A DNA stretch of 64,000 nt from WFZT01 sp964398355 (GCA_964398355.1 CAYNMM010000030.1:5003-69002); one strand, 5' to 3'; positions 26,762-36,745 are shown, counted from the first letter of the stretch. Notes: a model not told the origin generated them from the letters alone. A program made the numbers and translations.

Positions 26762-27340
26762 TTATACTTCAATTTTTGCACCAAGTATCTTAACAAATTC
26801 AGCCAGCCATTTAGGATGTGCAGGCCAGGCCTGTGCAGTCACGAGATTTCCGTCAACAAGTGCATCAAACAGTCCAACATCGACCCACTCGGCGCCAGCA
26901 TTTACAAGATCAGGTCCCACGGCCGGGTAGGATGTTACTTTCTTGCCCTGAAGGACACGGGCAGCTGCCAGTAATTGAGGACCATGGCAAATAGCAGCAA
27001 TTGGCTTATTGGCATCTGCAAAGTGTTTTACTATTTCTATAACTCGTGGATTCAATCTGATGTATTCAGGAGCTCTTCCACCGGGAAGCAGAAGGGCGTC
27101 ATAATCCTCCGGTTTAATTTCGTCAAAGGTTGCATTCAGTGTAAAATTATGGCCCCTCTTCTCACTATAGGTTTGATCTCCCTCGAAATCGTGAATGGCA
27201 GTCCTCACAACCTCACCTTCTTTTTTATCCGGACATACAGCGTGGACAGTATACCCAAGCATCTGAAGTGCCTGGAATGGCACCATAATCTCATAGTCCT
27301 CCACATAGTCTCCTGCAAGTATCAATATCTTTTTGGACAT
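26762..27340 (-). CDS. DJ-1/PfpI family protein
   Basis: A 192-residue cysteine amidotransferase-fold protein. The nucleophile elbow AAICHGPQLLAAARV and the upstream glutamate in GDYVEDYE are conserved. Members act as proteases, deglycases or glyoxalases; the substrate here cannot be told from sequence. AGGAGGTAGG provides a strong ribosome-binding site, and it appears to be a single-gene unit closed by the hairpin 26714-26754. Confidence 0.9.
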   Translation of the reverse strand: MSKKILILAGDYVEDYEIMVPFQALQMLGYTVHAVCPDKKEGEVVRTAIHDFEGDQTYSEKRGHNFTLNATFDEIKPEDYDALLLPGGRAPEYIRLNPRVIEIVKHFADANKPIAAICHGPQLLAAARVLQGKKVTSYPAVGPDLVNAGAEWVDVGLFDALVDGNLVTAQAWPAHPKWLAEFVKILGAKIEV

Positions 27341-27465
27341 TTTCCTACCTCCTTTTTGTTAATTCAATTATATCATAGATGCATTTGTGTTAAAAGAGGT
27401 ACCTTTCTCAAAAATTTTTCAGTTAACAGGCTTCTTATTTAAACACAAATCCAGTTATACCTAAG

Positions 27466-27494
27466 TTGAAGTTCCAGAAGCCATTTGTTATCAT
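27466..27494 (+). promoter_or_regulatory. promoter of the three-gene membrane module
   Basis: TTGAAG (27466-27471), a 17-bp spacer and TATCAT (27489-27494). AAGGAGGTG precedes ATG 27521. Confidence 0.55.
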
Positions 27495-27520
27495 AAGGGG
27501 CAATATAACAAGGAGGTGTT

Positions 27521-28138
27521 ATGTTACAGAGGACGATACCACTTGCAATTGTATTTGTAATGGGAATTCTCACCACCATCCAATTTTATGTTCCTCACCC
27601 AATTTCGCAGAAGTTTTACAGAACCACAATAGATTGGATGAACGGAATATCTTCAATGGCCATAATTCTGGCCATCGGGAGTTTAATCAAGCATCATTGG
27701 ACCAAGGTATCACGAGGGCAAAACGTGGTATATTCAACGACAACACTGATTTCTCTCGCATTCATGGCTTTGATTGGGTTTATTGGGGGAATAGGGCAGC
27801 ACAGTTTATTTCAGAAGTTGTTTGAAAATGTACAGATTCCATTACAGGCAACAATGTTCTCGCTCCTTGCGTTTTTTATGGCTTCGGCAGCATACAGGGC
27901 TTTCAGAGCCAAGACATTTGAGGCTACTCTACTATTGCTTGCAGCATTCATAGTTATGATCGGAATGATTCCTCTTGGATACTACATCAGTCCTGACATC
28001 TCAAAATTCTCTCAGTGGATCCTTGACGTTCCTAACATGGCAGCGAAACGTGGGATTATGATCGGTGTTGGTCTTGGTATGATATCCACATCTTTAAAAA
28101 TAATTCTTGGAATTGAGCGGAACTGGCTCGGAGGGTGA
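27521..28138 (+). CDS. uncharacterised polytopic membrane protein, module gene 1
   Basis: A 205-residue protein with about six predicted membrane helices and no recognised domain. Stretches that look family-specific are IGGIGQHSLFQKLFENVQIPLQATMFSL and PNMAAKRGIMIGVGLGMISTSLKIILGIE; the Ala-Ala-Lys-Arg-Gly segment lies before the last helix. Its stop is one base before the ATG of the next gene, which is also membrane-anchored, so the three genes probably encode one membrane complex. No function is assigned. Confidence 0.7.
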   Translation: MLQRTIPLAIVFVMGILTTIQFYVPHPISQKFYRTTIDWMNGISSMAIILAIGSLIKHHWTKVSRGQNVVYSTTTLISLAFMALIGFIGGIGQHSLFQKLFENVQIPLQATMFSLLAFFMASAAYRAFRAKTFEATLLLLAAFIVMIGMIPLGYYISPDISKFSQWILDVPNMAAKRGIMIGVGLGMISTSLKIILGIERNWLGG

Positions 28139-28139
28139 A

Positions 28140-29006
28140 ATGAAGGAATTTCTTTTAAAATTGGGAAATATAGATAGGAGAATAATTTATGGCATCATAG
28201 CGGCAGGTGTTATAGTCCCTCTTCTGAAACCGATTGGGCTTCCAGAAAACATTACTCCACCTGTGAAACATCTGTACGATTATATTGATTCTTTGCCCCG
28301 TGGGTCCGTTATTGTTTTATCAATCGATTACGATGCCACTGTATTGCCTGAGGTACATCCAATGGTACTGGCTGTTTTACGGCATGCGATGGTAAAAGGG
28401 ATAAAGCCTATAGGGCTGGGCTTAAATCCTGCAGGTACCGGGCTTGGTCTCGACGCATTTTTAAAAGTTGGAAAAGAACTTGGAAAAAAATATGGAGAAG
28501 ACTACGTCTATCTGGGGTTTAAGCCCAATGTGTCGGCGACAATACTTGGACTTGGCGAAAATATCAGAAAAGTTTTCCCAACGGACTATTTCGGTACTCC
28601 TATTGATTCAATTCCAATGTTGAGAAACGTGAGGAATTATAATGACATAGCATTGACGATCAGCTTTTCGGGATCTTCTTTACCCGAGAGTTGGATCATG
28701 TATGCAAATGCAAGATATGGAGAAAAGATTGCATGTGGGGTGACTGCAGTTATGGCTGCGGATTTTTATCCATATCTTCAAACAGGTCAGCTGATCGGAA
28801 TGATTGCTGGATTAAAGGGAGCGGCCGAATACGAAACGCTTGTAAACAGGCTATTCAAAAAATTCGGTCTCAGAAGGCCGTCTGTTATCGCAATTAGAGG
28901 AATGGATGCTAATTCACTTGCTCACGTTTTGATTATGATATTTATTATCCTTGGTAATATCGCATATTTCGCATCCAAAAGAGGGAGGAAGAATAATGTC
29001 GCATAA
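28140..29006 (+). CDS. uncharacterised doubly anchored protein, module gene 2
   Basis: A 288-residue protein with a helix near the N-terminus (about 15-30) and another near the C-terminus (about 255-277), flanking a soluble domain. The domain contains GSVIVLSIDYDATVLPEVHPM, LNPAGTGLG and GVTAVMAADFYPYLQTGQLIGMIAGLKGAAEYE. I do not recognise the family. Start ATG 28140 is preferred over one 33 bases earlier because GGAGGG precedes it and it avoids overlap with gene 1. Gene 3 starts within its last codons. Confidence 0.7.
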   Translation: MKEFLLKLGNIDRRIIYGIIAAGVIVPLLKPIGLPENITPPVKHLYDYIDSLPRGSVIVLSIDYDATVLPEVHPMVLAVLRHAMVKGIKPIGLGLNPAGTGLGLDAFLKVGKELGKKYGEDYVYLGFKPNVSATILGLGENIRKVFPTDYFGTPIDSIPMLRNVRNYNDIALTISFSGSSLPESWIMYANARYGEKIACGVTAVMAADFYPYLQTGQLIGMIAGLKGAAEYETLVNRLFKKFGLRRPSVIAIRGMDANSLAHVLIMIFIILGNIAYFASKRGRKNNVA

Positions 29007-29625
29007 TCCCTGGGTTTGGGTTTCAGCAATTTTGTCACTTTTCATATTTTCATTTCTTTACAGGGACAATCCCTTTTACAAATTTGCTGAACATCTACTT
29101 GTCGGAGTTTCCGCTGGCTACTATTTAAACATTTATTGGTATAATGGGATTTACCCGAATATCGTGTCACATATTGTTAAAGAGCACAACATGCTTTACA
29201 TTGTTCCACTACTACTTGGCTTGCTCTATTTCGCTATTTTTATACCCAAATTCTCTTTTTTCATAAGGTGGCCTATAGCCTTCCTTCTTGGTACGGCATC
29301 AGGGTTTGCAATTCCAGCAGCATTTCAGGCAAGGATTATGGAGCAGGCGAAAGGGACAATTCTCCTTTCTCCTTCTTCTTATCATTCACCGCTTGCATTC
29401 ATGAATGCAATTCTGATTTTTATTGGTGTATTAACAGTTCTGTCTTATTTTTTCTTTTCAAAAGAGCATAAGGGAGGACTCAAGATCTCATCCAAAGTCG
29501 GAATAATCTTTCTAATGATCGGATTTGGCGCTTCTTTTGGATACACTGTAATGGCTCGTGTTTCTCTTTTAATAGGCAGATTGCAATTTTTACTCGGCAC
29601 ATGGCTTGGATTAATTAAATACTGA
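28996..29625 (+). CDS. uncharacterised polytopic membrane protein, module gene 3
   Basis: A 209-residue protein with about six membrane helices; the first part reads FLYRDNPFYKFAEHLLVGVSAGYYL, and the end GTWLGLIKY. ATG 28996 follows GAGGGAGGAAG and overlaps gene 2 by 11 bases; the longer upstream frame would overlap more and lacks a ribosome-binding site. The function is unknown. The SDR gene starts two bases after its stop. Confidence 0.7.
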   Translation: MSHNPWVWVSAILSLFIFSFLYRDNPFYKFAEHLLVGVSAGYYLNIYWYNGIYPNIVSHIVKEHNMLYIVPLLLGLLYFAIFIPKFSFFIRWPIAFLLGTASGFAIPAAFQARIMEQAKGTILLSPSSYHSPLAFMNAILIFIGVLTVLSYFFFSKEHKGGLKISSKVGIIFLMIGFGASFGYTVMARVSLLIGRLQFLLGTWLGLIKY

Positions 29626-29626
29626 A

Positions 29627-30364
29627 ATGGAAAAATTCGCATTGATAACTGGCGGTTCAAGAGGTATAGGAAGAGCAACTGCAGTTTTGTTTGCCAGGAA
29701 GGGCATTAACGTTGCTGTGAATTATTTAAACAATGATAAGGCTGCTAAAGAAACCATTAAAATGCTCGAAGAATTTAAAGTAAAAGCTTTTATGGTAAAA
29801 GCAGATGTATCCGTTGAAGATGAAGTAAGACGAATGTTTGATGTTATAAAAAAAGAGTTTGGTTCGCTCCAGATTGTAGTTAATAACGCAGGGCTTTCCA
29901 CTCATTTCACTCCGGAGGAGCTCACACTTGAAGAATGGAATAGAGTTATTGCAGTTAATCTTACAGGAGCTTTTCTTGTCACAAAATATGCGATTCCTTT
30001 TCTGAAAGAATCGGGGTGGGGGAGGATAATAAACGTGTCCTCACTTAGAGCTTTTTCTGGATCTCCTAAAGGGGTCCACTACTCATCTGCAAAGGCAGGA
30101 TTACTTGGTTTCACAAGATCAATGGCCTTATATCTTGCGAAGTTCAACATAACGGTTAATGCTGTTGCACCTGGATATACACGGACGGACATGACCGCTG
30201 GTTACCTAAAAACAAGAGAGAATGAAATTAATGCAAAAATACCTCTTGGTAGAGTGGCGGAGCCAGAAGAAATTGCTGAAGTAATATATTTCCTCGCCTC
30301 TGAGGCAAGTTCATACATAACAGGCGAGGTAATAACTGCAAATGGAGGTGTGTACTTTACATAG
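29627..30364 (+). CDS. short-chain dehydrogenase/reductase, FabG-like
   Basis: A 245-residue classical SDR: nucleotide motif TGGSRGIGRA (8-17), NNAG, catalytic Ser in INVSSLRAFSG, and YSSAKAG with Tyr and Lys. It resembles 3-oxoacyl-ACP reductase. It is directly coupled to the three membrane genes, so a role with them rather than in bulk fatty-acid synthesis is possible but unproven. Confidence 0.85.
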   Translation: MEKFALITGGSRGIGRATAVLFARKGINVAVNYLNNDKAAKETIKMLEEFKVKAFMVKADVSVEDEVRRMFDVIKKEFGSLQIVVNNAGLSTHFTPEELTLEEWNRVIAVNLTGAFLVTKYAIPFLKESGWGRIINVSSLRAFSGSPKGVHYSSAKAGLLGFTRSMALYLAKFNITVNAVAPGYTRTDMTAGYLKTRENEINAKIPLGRVAEPEEIAEVIYFLASEASSYITGEVITANGGVYFT

Positions 30365-30386
30365 ACTTATCTATTCCAAGCGCGAA

Positions 30387-30629
30387 TTACTTCTTTTTTG
30401 AGGCCTCTGCCACAATCAGTCCAGGAAAAGCCAGTATGCCACCTATTATTCCCCCAACTACGGCAGCAGAAAGCCAGTAAACGTCATAGGTTTTGTAAAA
30501 ATATACACCAGCAAATCCACCCATTATAATGCCGAGGATTCCAGTTAGAATTGCAACAGATTTGAGTAAAAAGTAAATAAGAATACCAACGGCTATAGCA
30601 ATAATGAATATCAAAATGTTAAGAACCAT
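30387..30629 (-). CDS. small hydrophobic membrane protein
   Basis: An 80-residue protein with about three membrane helices rich in Gly and Ile (GILGIIMGGFAGVYF, AVVGGIIGGILAFPGLIV) and a basic C-terminus. GGAGGATTG is the ribosome-binding site. No family recognised; convergent with the SDR gene. Confidence 0.65.
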   Translation of the reverse strand: MVLNILIFIIAIAVGILIYFLLKSVAILTGILGIIMGGFAGVYFYKTYDVYWLSAAVVGGIIGGILAFPGLIVAEASKKK

Positions 30630-30733
30630 CTCAATCCTCCCTGTTTATCATATTTCAAAACCACATTTACCACGGATAATAAAATGTGCACCATGAATAC
30701 CCAACATTTTAGAGCGAGCAAAATTCACGAAAA

Positions 30734-31834
30734 TTATTTCCCAAAAAATTCTCGTATTTTTTTCACTACATAGTCTTTCTCTTCGTCAGTTAGTTCAGGA
30801 AAGATAGGAAGTGAAAGCACCTCTTTTGCTGCTTTTTCAGCTTCCGGAAAATCCCCCTTTTTATAACCGAGATAGGAAAAAGCAGGTTGTAAATGTAGTG
30901 GGATAGGATAATGAATTGCCACTCCGATTCCGTTATTAATCAGATAATCTCTAAGCTCATCCCTTTTTTCTGTTCTCAGACTATATTGATGATAAATATG
31001 GTAATTGCCCTCACGCTCTACCGGCACCTTTACGACATCTTTCAAATTATCATTGTAAAATTCTGCGTTTTTCCTTCTCATCTCATTCCACTTGTCAGTA
31101 TGTGGGAGTTTTACGAGTAAATAAGCGGCCTGAAGTGAATCCAGTCTTGAATTATAACCAAGATACTCATGGTAATACTTACGTGGGGACCCATGAACTC
31201 GTAGGCTTTTTGCCTTTTTATATATTTCCTCATTATTTGTGACAACAAGACCGGCATCACCCAATGCCCCAAGATTTTTTGTAGGGAAGAAGCTGAAGGT
31301 CCCAGCATGGCCAATCGTACCGAGTTTTTTGCCTTTGTAAAGTGCCCCAATCCCCTGAGCCGTGTCTTCTATTACATACAATCCATAGTTGTTTGCAATT
31401 TGCATGATCCTATCCATATCCGCAGCCTGACCATAGAGATGAACGGGGATAATAGCCCTGGTTTTATCAGTAATTTTTTCCTCAATCAGCTCAGGGTTAA
31501 TGTTGAAAGTGTCTGGATCGATATCTACAAATACTGGTTTTGCCCCCAGCATGGCTATTGTCTCTGCAGTAGCTATAAACGTGAATGGAGTTGTAATAAC
31601 TTCATCTCCGGGTTTTACACCAATTGCAGAAAGGGCAATACTTATGGCATCTGTTCCATTACCCACACCTATTGCATATTTCACACCAAGATATTCAGCA
31701 ACCTTTTCTTCAAATTCAGTCACCCATGGACCAAGAATGAATTTTCCTGATTTTATTACAGTCTCAGTTGCTTTCATCAGCTCGTCCATGAGCTTTTCGT
31801 GTTGTCTGTTTAAAGTAAAAAGTGGTACGTTCAT
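30734..31834 (-). CDS. DegT/DnrJ/EryC1 family sugar aminotransferase
   Basis: A PLP enzyme of about 366 residues that would transaminate a nucleotide-linked keto-sugar for surface glycans. Visible are NGTDAISIALSAIGV, the DTAQGIGA motif and the PLP lysine in SFFPTKNLGALGDAG. ATG 31834 has GGAGG at good spacing; the ATG at 31843 sits directly on that site. No other sugar-nucleotide genes are adjacent. It follows nuoN on the same strand, separated by a hairpin with a T-run. Confidence 0.9.
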   Translation of the reverse strand: MNVPLFTLNRQHEKLMDELMKATETVIKSGKFILGPWVTEFEEKVAEYLGVKYAIGVGNGTDAISIALSAIGVKPGDEVITTPFTFIATAETIAMLGAKPVFVDIDPDTFNINPELIEEKITDKTRAIIPVHLYGQAADMDRIMQIANNYGLYVIEDTAQGIGALYKGKKLGTIGHAGTFSFFPTKNLGALGDAGLVVTNNEEIYKKAKSLRVHGSPRKYYHEYLGYNSRLDSLQAAYLLVKLPHTDKWNEMRRKNAEFYNDNLKDVVKVPVEREGNYHIYHQYSLRTEKRDELRDYLINNGIGVAIHYPIPLHLQPAFSYLGYKKGDFPEAEKAAKEVLSLPIFPELTDEEKDYVVKKIREFFGK

Positions 31835-31858
31835 TTCAATCATCCTCCTTTCTCAAAA

Positions 31859-31878
31859 ATTGTGGGGCCACACACAAT
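31859..31878 (-). terminator. Rho-independent-type terminator after nuoN
   Basis: On the minus strand ATTGTG pairs with CACAAT across an 8-nt loop and is followed by TTTTTG, 23 bases past the nuoN stop and ahead of the aminotransferase ribosome-binding site. Confidence 0.5.
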
Positions 31879-31901
31879 ACCTCCCCCCTCCTAAGCTATT
31901 T

Positions 31902-33302
31902 TTAAAGAGTAGAAATTATGATTTCAAACACCTTTTGTGGGAAAAGACCAAGATAAAAGATAAAAATAACTGCAATCCACATGACCGATCTCAAAAATGG
32001 AAAATATGGCACTGCATGTTCTTCTCTCGCATCCATCATGTACATGTAAACTACAACTCTTAAATAGTAATATGCAGAGATGGCACCATTGATAAAGCCA
32101 AAGATAACAAGCCAGATGTGATTAGTCTTTGCGGCAGACATAAAGACATAGAATTTAGAAATAAATCCAGAAGTAGTTGGAATTCCTGTCATAGAAATCA
32201 TGAAGATAGCCATCATAAAAGCAAGCAGCGGAGATGTTCTTGAAAGACCTGCATAATCTTCGAGATTAGAATGTGAATCACCCACCATAGATACAATAGC
32301 GAAAGCACCGAACACCATAAAAGTGTAAGAGAGCATGTAAAATACGATTGCTGCATAAGCTTCCTGATTTGCAGAAACTATTGCGACGAGGACGTATCCG
32401 GCGTGCGCTATCGTCGAATACGCAAGCATCCTCTTGAGATTCCTGGTTTTCAAAGCGGCAAGATTTCCCCAGAACATTGTGAACACTGCAAGATAAGTAA
32501 CCAATCCCTTCCAGATTTCGGGATGAGACTGGTAACCGCTAAGTAAGATCTTTAATATGATTGCAAATCCAGCAGCCTTTGGACCAGCAGATAAAAACGC
32601 AACCACAGGCGCAGGTGCTCCCTCATAAACGTCCGGCGTCCACATGTGAAAAGGAATTGCAGCAATTTTAAAAGCAAGTCCTACAACGAGTAACACCAGA
32701 GTGACAATAAGACCCGGCTTTATACCCGTAAGGCCTGCCGCAAAAAGTTTGTTCGAGATCTCAGAAATATTTGTCGTCTGAAAAATTACATAAGTTAAAA
32801 TAACACCAAAAAGGAAAAATGCTGACGAAAATGCTGCAAGGACAAAATATTTGAGAGTTGCCTCAGCAACAAATTCCTTCCTCTTCAAAATCCCAATCAA
32901 TCCCAATAGCGAAAAGCTCAAAGTTTCCAAAGAAAGGAATAGCATGAATAAATCCGAAGATTTTGCAAGTAACATCATGCCTATCAGAGATGTTATCAAG
33001 AAAAAGTAAAATTCACCCGAGATTTCAACAAAATAATCAAATGAGAGGAGAATCAAAAGAATAGCACCTATAAAAAAGATGAGGTCGAACATACGATCAA
33101 ACGGCCCAATTTTTACCATACCATAAAAAGCTATACCAGCGTTTCTAAACATAGAGAGGTCATAAAACAAAGCTAATAATATTCCAAGAATAGTAACTGT
33201 ACCAATAAACTGGAGACGTCTTGGAGTTAAGAATTCTATGATAAGGACAAGGACAGCAGTAACTGAAAGGATTATCTCTGGCAAAAGAATGTGAGCATTC
33301 AT
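31902..33302 (-). CDS. nuoN: NADH-quinone oxidoreductase subunit N
   Basis: A 466-residue polytopic proton-pumping subunit of complex I (antiporter-like). Helices cover the whole length; FKIAAIPFHMWTPDVYEGAPAPVVAFLSAGPKAAGFA is the signature segment with the functional Lys and Pro residues, and FISKFYVFMSA lies near the C-terminal broken helix. Its ATG overlaps the nuoM stop by four bases. Confidence 0.95.
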   Translation of the reverse strand: MNAHILLPEIILSVTAVLVLIIEFLTPRRLQFIGTVTILGILLALFYDLSMFRNAGIAFYGMVKIGPFDRMFDLIFFIGAILLILLSFDYFVEISGEFYFFLITSLIGMMLLAKSSDLFMLFLSLETLSFSLLGLIGILKRKEFVAEATLKYFVLAAFSSAFFLFGVILTYVIFQTTNISEISNKLFAAGLTGIKPGLIVTLVLLVVGLAFKIAAIPFHMWTPDVYEGAPAPVVAFLSAGPKAAGFAIILKILLSGYQSHPEIWKGLVTYLAVFTMFWGNLAALKTRNLKRMLAYSTIAHAGYVLVAIVSANQEAYAAIVFYMLSYTFMVFGAFAIVSMVGDSHSNLEDYAGLSRTSPLLAFMMAIFMISMTGIPTTSGFISKFYVFMSAAKTNHIWLVIFGFINGAISAYYYLRVVVYMYMMDAREEHAVPYFPFLRSVMWIAVIFIFYLGLFPQKVFEIIISTL

Positions 33303-34864
33303 CTTGCTTTCCTCCCGGTGATTTTAAGTGTAACATCTTCGCTGACAGGTTCTGTCAGCTTCTTCATCCTTCTCTCTGCATTCTGTGTATTTTTTATCTG
33401 GAGGATAACAGCACTTGAAGTGGGCTCTGTCATCTTAAGGTATGGCTTGGGATAAATTCCAATCCAGAAGATAAATAGAAGAATTGGGGCGAGTACGAAG
33501 AATTCTCTTAGAGAAATGTCAGGTAGCCCAAGATTTTTCTCCTTGACCTTCAAAAATACAACTTTCTGGAACATTGTAAGCATATAAACTGCGGCAAAAA
33601 TAATGCCTATTACCGCAAAGTATGCTGCGAATTTTGTTGCTTTAAATGCACCAAGCATTACGAGGAATTCACCTATAAATCCGTTCAATCCAGGCAATCC
33701 TATGGAAGACAGCATGACTATACCAAATATAACTGAAAAAACCGGCATAACTTTTGCGAGCCCTCCAAACTCTTCAATCAAACGTGTATGCCTTCTCTCA
33801 TAAAGCATTCCAACGATAAAGAACAAAGCGCCAGTAGAAAGTCCATGATTAACCATTTGTATTACAGCTCCTTGAGTACCGTACAGGTTAAATGTAAATA
33901 TTCCAAGCACAATAAATCCCAGGTGGGCAACAGATGAATAGGCAACAAGCTTTTTTAAGTCCTTTTGTACCCATGACATAAATGCACCGTACAAAATCCC
34001 TATGATACCAAGCGCCATGAACAGAGGAGCATAATGAATTGCTGCTCTCGGGAAAAGTGGAAATGCAAACCTTAAAAATCCATAAATCCCCATCTTCAAG
34101 AGGACACCAGCGAGGAGCACTGACCCTGCCGTTGGTGCCTCTACGTGGGCATCCGGTAACCACGTATGGAACGGAAAGATGGGAACCTTTATAGCAAATG
34201 CAATGGCAAAGGCAAGGAAAAGTTTTTTAGCAAGATCATAGGGTACATTCAATCTATACAATTTTAAAAGGTCAAATGTATATACTCCTGTAACACTATG
34301 ATTATAGAAATAGAGAACAAGAATTCCTGTGATAAGCAATGCACTTCCAGCCATTGTGTAGATCACAAACTTAAATGCCGCATAAACCCTTCTCTCATGC
34401 CCCCATATTCCTATCAAAAAGTACATAGGGATCAGCATCAATTCCCAGAAAAGATAGAAAAGCAAGAGGTCAAGAGAGGCGAAGACCCCGATCATTCCGG
34501 TCTCCATGAGAAGCATGACAATTACATATTCCTTCGCCTTGTGGGTAATGTAGTTGTACGAAGAGAGAATTCCGAGTGCAGTCAGGAAAGTAGTCAATAA
34601 TATTAAAATCAAGCTCATGCCATCTATTCCAACATGGAATGATGCCCCAATTGATGGGATCCACTTATAAACGTGCTCAAACTGAAATCCGTAGAGACCA
34701 AATTTGAATCCCTTCAGCAGAAATAGAGAGAGGAGGAATTCTATAAGTGTAACAAGCAGAGTGTAATCAAAAAGTACTTTCTTATTTTTAGGACTCATAA
34801 AGAAGATGGGAATCGCACCAATTACCGGAAAAATTATTACGAGACTCAGCAAATCCAGTTTCAT
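33299..34864 (-). CDS. nuoM: NADH-quinone oxidoreductase subunit M
   Basis: A 521-residue antiporter-like complex I subunit with FWELMLIPMYFLIGIWG, the family motif KVPIFPFHTWLPDAHVEAPTAGSVLLAG, and a YSSVAHLGF segment. The C-terminus carries an unusually long charged tail after the last helix (NTQNAERRMKKLTEPVSEDVTLKITG). Confidence 0.95.
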   Translation of the reverse strand: MKLDLLSLVIIFPVIGAIPIFFMSPKNKKVLFDYTLLVTLIEFLLSLFLLKGFKFGLYGFQFEHVYKWIPSIGASFHVGIDGMSLILILLTTFLTALGILSSYNYITHKAKEYVIVMLLMETGMIGVFASLDLLLFYLFWELMLIPMYFLIGIWGHERRVYAAFKFVIYTMAGSALLITGILVLYFYNHSVTGVYTFDLLKLYRLNVPYDLAKKLFLAFAIAFAIKVPIFPFHTWLPDAHVEAPTAGSVLLAGVLLKMGIYGFLRFAFPLFPRAAIHYAPLFMALGIIGILYGAFMSWVQKDLKKLVAYSSVAHLGFIVLGIFTFNLYGTQGAVIQMVNHGLSTGALFFIVGMLYERRHTRLIEEFGGLAKVMPVFSVIFGIVMLSSIGLPGLNGFIGEFLVMLGAFKATKFAAYFAVIGIIFAAVYMLTMFQKVVFLKVKEKNLGLPDISLREFFVLAPILLFIFWIGIYPKPYLKMTEPTSSAVILQIKNTQNAERRMKKLTEPVSEDVTLKITGRKAR

Positions 34865-34875
34865 TCATTTTCCTC

Positions 34876-36741
34876 CTATTTTAAAAGTTGCAGCCAGAGA
34901 ATTAATGTTGCTGCGAAAACGATCCAGACCATATAAGTCTTGACCGCACCTGTCTGAATCTTGTTCAAAACTGAACCGATAGCTCTGTTCAGCCAGGCAA
35001 TTCCGTTTACAGTTCCATCAATCAATATCCGGTCAACGAGTTTAAAAAGTAACACTGCAAGAAAGTGTACCGGCTTCACAATAAATAGATTGTAAATCTC
35101 ATCGACATACCATTTGCCTTTAAGTAGTTTATAGAACGTCTTGAATGTCCTGGCCATAGCCTCAGGTGAGGGTACATTTTTCATATACATGGACCATGCA
35201 AGGACTATTCCAAGAATACCCAACGCAAGGGGCAACCATTCCTGCCAGGGGGCTGGTTCAATTAAAGCACCGTGTGCAGCATGGTAAAGTGATGGTGCAA
35301 GAAATTTGAAAAATGGACTGGCGTCTTCCCCGATGCCAACCCACCCTACCGCTATAGCTCCGATTGCAAGTACCCACAATGGAATTGTCATTACTGCAGG
35401 AGATTCGTGTGCGTGCTCATAAAGTTCTTCATCACGTGGTGAACCAAAGAAAACTTTAAAAATCAATCTAAACATGTAAAAAGCAGTCATGAAAGCTGTA
35501 ATCGTGCCGATCCACCAGATAGTGACATGTCCCCTGAGCAACGCTTCTTTCAAAATAGCATCTTTTGAGAAAAACCCCGCAAGGGGTGGAATCCCAGAGA
35601 GTGCAAGTGCTCCTATAATAAAAGTAATTGCTGTATGAGGCATTTTCTTAAATAGTCCCCCCATCTTCTGCATATTCAACTCACCGTGAAGGGCATGCAT
35701 TACACTACCAGCAGTTAAAAACAGGAGAGCTTTAAAGAAAGCATGGGTGTAAAGATGGAAAATACCCGTGGCATAAGCCCCTATACCAACACCGATAAAC
35801 ATGTAACCAAGCTGAGATATTGTTGAGTATGCAAGAACTCTTTTGATGTCATCATTAACAAGGGCAATAGACGCTGCAAATATGGCCGTAAAAGCCCCGA
35901 TTCCAGCTACAAGGTTGGCAACGGAACCATGTGACGAGTAAAGTGCACTTGATCTCGCAACCATATAAACCCCTGCAGTAACCATTGTTGCAGCGTGAAT
36001 GAGAGCGGATACAGGAGTGGGACCTTCCATGGCATCAGGCAGCCATACGTAAAGTGGAAACTGGGCCGACTTTCCCATAGCTCCCATGAATAAAAAGAAT
36101 GTTATTGCCCCAACTACCGCCGCTGACAAATGAGGAGCAGCTTCAAATACAGTCTTGTAATCCACCGCTCCAACCGTGAAAAACATGGTAAAAATTCCAA
36201 GGATAAAACCAGCATCACCGATCCTGTTGACGATGAAAGCTTTCTTTCCCGCATCAGAGGCACTCTTTTTCTCATACCAGAATCCAATAAGAAGATATGA
36301 ACAAAGTCCTACTGCTTCCCAACCTACAAATAGCAAAACGTAGTTATTTGCGAGAACCAGGAGGAGCATAGAAAATACGAATAAATTCAGATAAGCAAAA
36401 TATCGCCTATAACCCGGATCACCATGCATGTAACCGATTGAATAAATGTGAATAAAGAAAGAGACTGTGGTCACTGTAGCAATCATCACAGCAGATAGAG
36501 GATCAAGATACAGACCAAAATTTACATTGAAATCTTTTACAGGAATCCATTGCCATAAATTGACAATCAATGTATTTCCCGCAAGTACAAATTTCAGTAA
36601 ATAAAGTGCGCCAATCCATGAAACCCCGATTGCTGGTACAGCAACCCAGTGTGCATACTTTTTAAACGGTGAGCCAAATACTCCGTTAATAACTGCTCCA
36701 AGTAGCGGCACAAAAAGTGTTAATATAAGTATAGCTTCCAT
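34876..36741 (-). CDS. nuoL: NADH-quinone oxidoreductase subunit L
   Basis: A 621-residue complex I subunit, the distal pump with the lateral helix. WEAVGLCSYLLIGFWYEK, GAMGKSAQFPLYVWLPDAMEGPTPVSALIHAATMV and LAYSTISQLGYM are diagnostic. The C-terminal region (about 540-621) continues as the long amphipathic helix and last anchor, so the gene looks complete. Confidence 0.96.
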   Translation of the reverse strand: MEAILILTLFVPLLGAVINGVFGSPFKKYAHWVAVPAIGVSWIGALYLLKFVLAGNTLIVNLWQWIPVKDFNVNFGLYLDPLSAVMIATVTTVSFFIHIYSIGYMHGDPGYRRYFAYLNLFVFSMLLLVLANNYVLLFVGWEAVGLCSYLLIGFWYEKKSASDAGKKAFIVNRIGDAGFILGIFTMFFTVGAVDYKTVFEAAPHLSAAVVGAITFFLFMGAMGKSAQFPLYVWLPDAMEGPTPVSALIHAATMVTAGVYMVARSSALYSSHGSVANLVAGIGAFTAIFAASIALVNDDIKRVLAYSTISQLGYMFIGVGIGAYATGIFHLYTHAFFKALLFLTAGSVMHALHGELNMQKMGGLFKKMPHTAITFIIGALALSGIPPLAGFFSKDAILKEALLRGHVTIWWIGTITAFMTAFYMFRLIFKVFFGSPRDEELYEHAHESPAVMTIPLWVLAIGAIAVGWVGIGEDASPFFKFLAPSLYHAAHGALIEPAPWQEWLPLALGILGIVLAWSMYMKNVPSPEAMARTFKTFYKLLKGKWYVDEIYNLFIVKPVHFLAVLLFKLVDRILIDGTVNGIAWLNRAIGSVLNKIQTGAVKTYMVWIVFAATLILWLQLLK

Positions 36742-36745
36742 CTCT

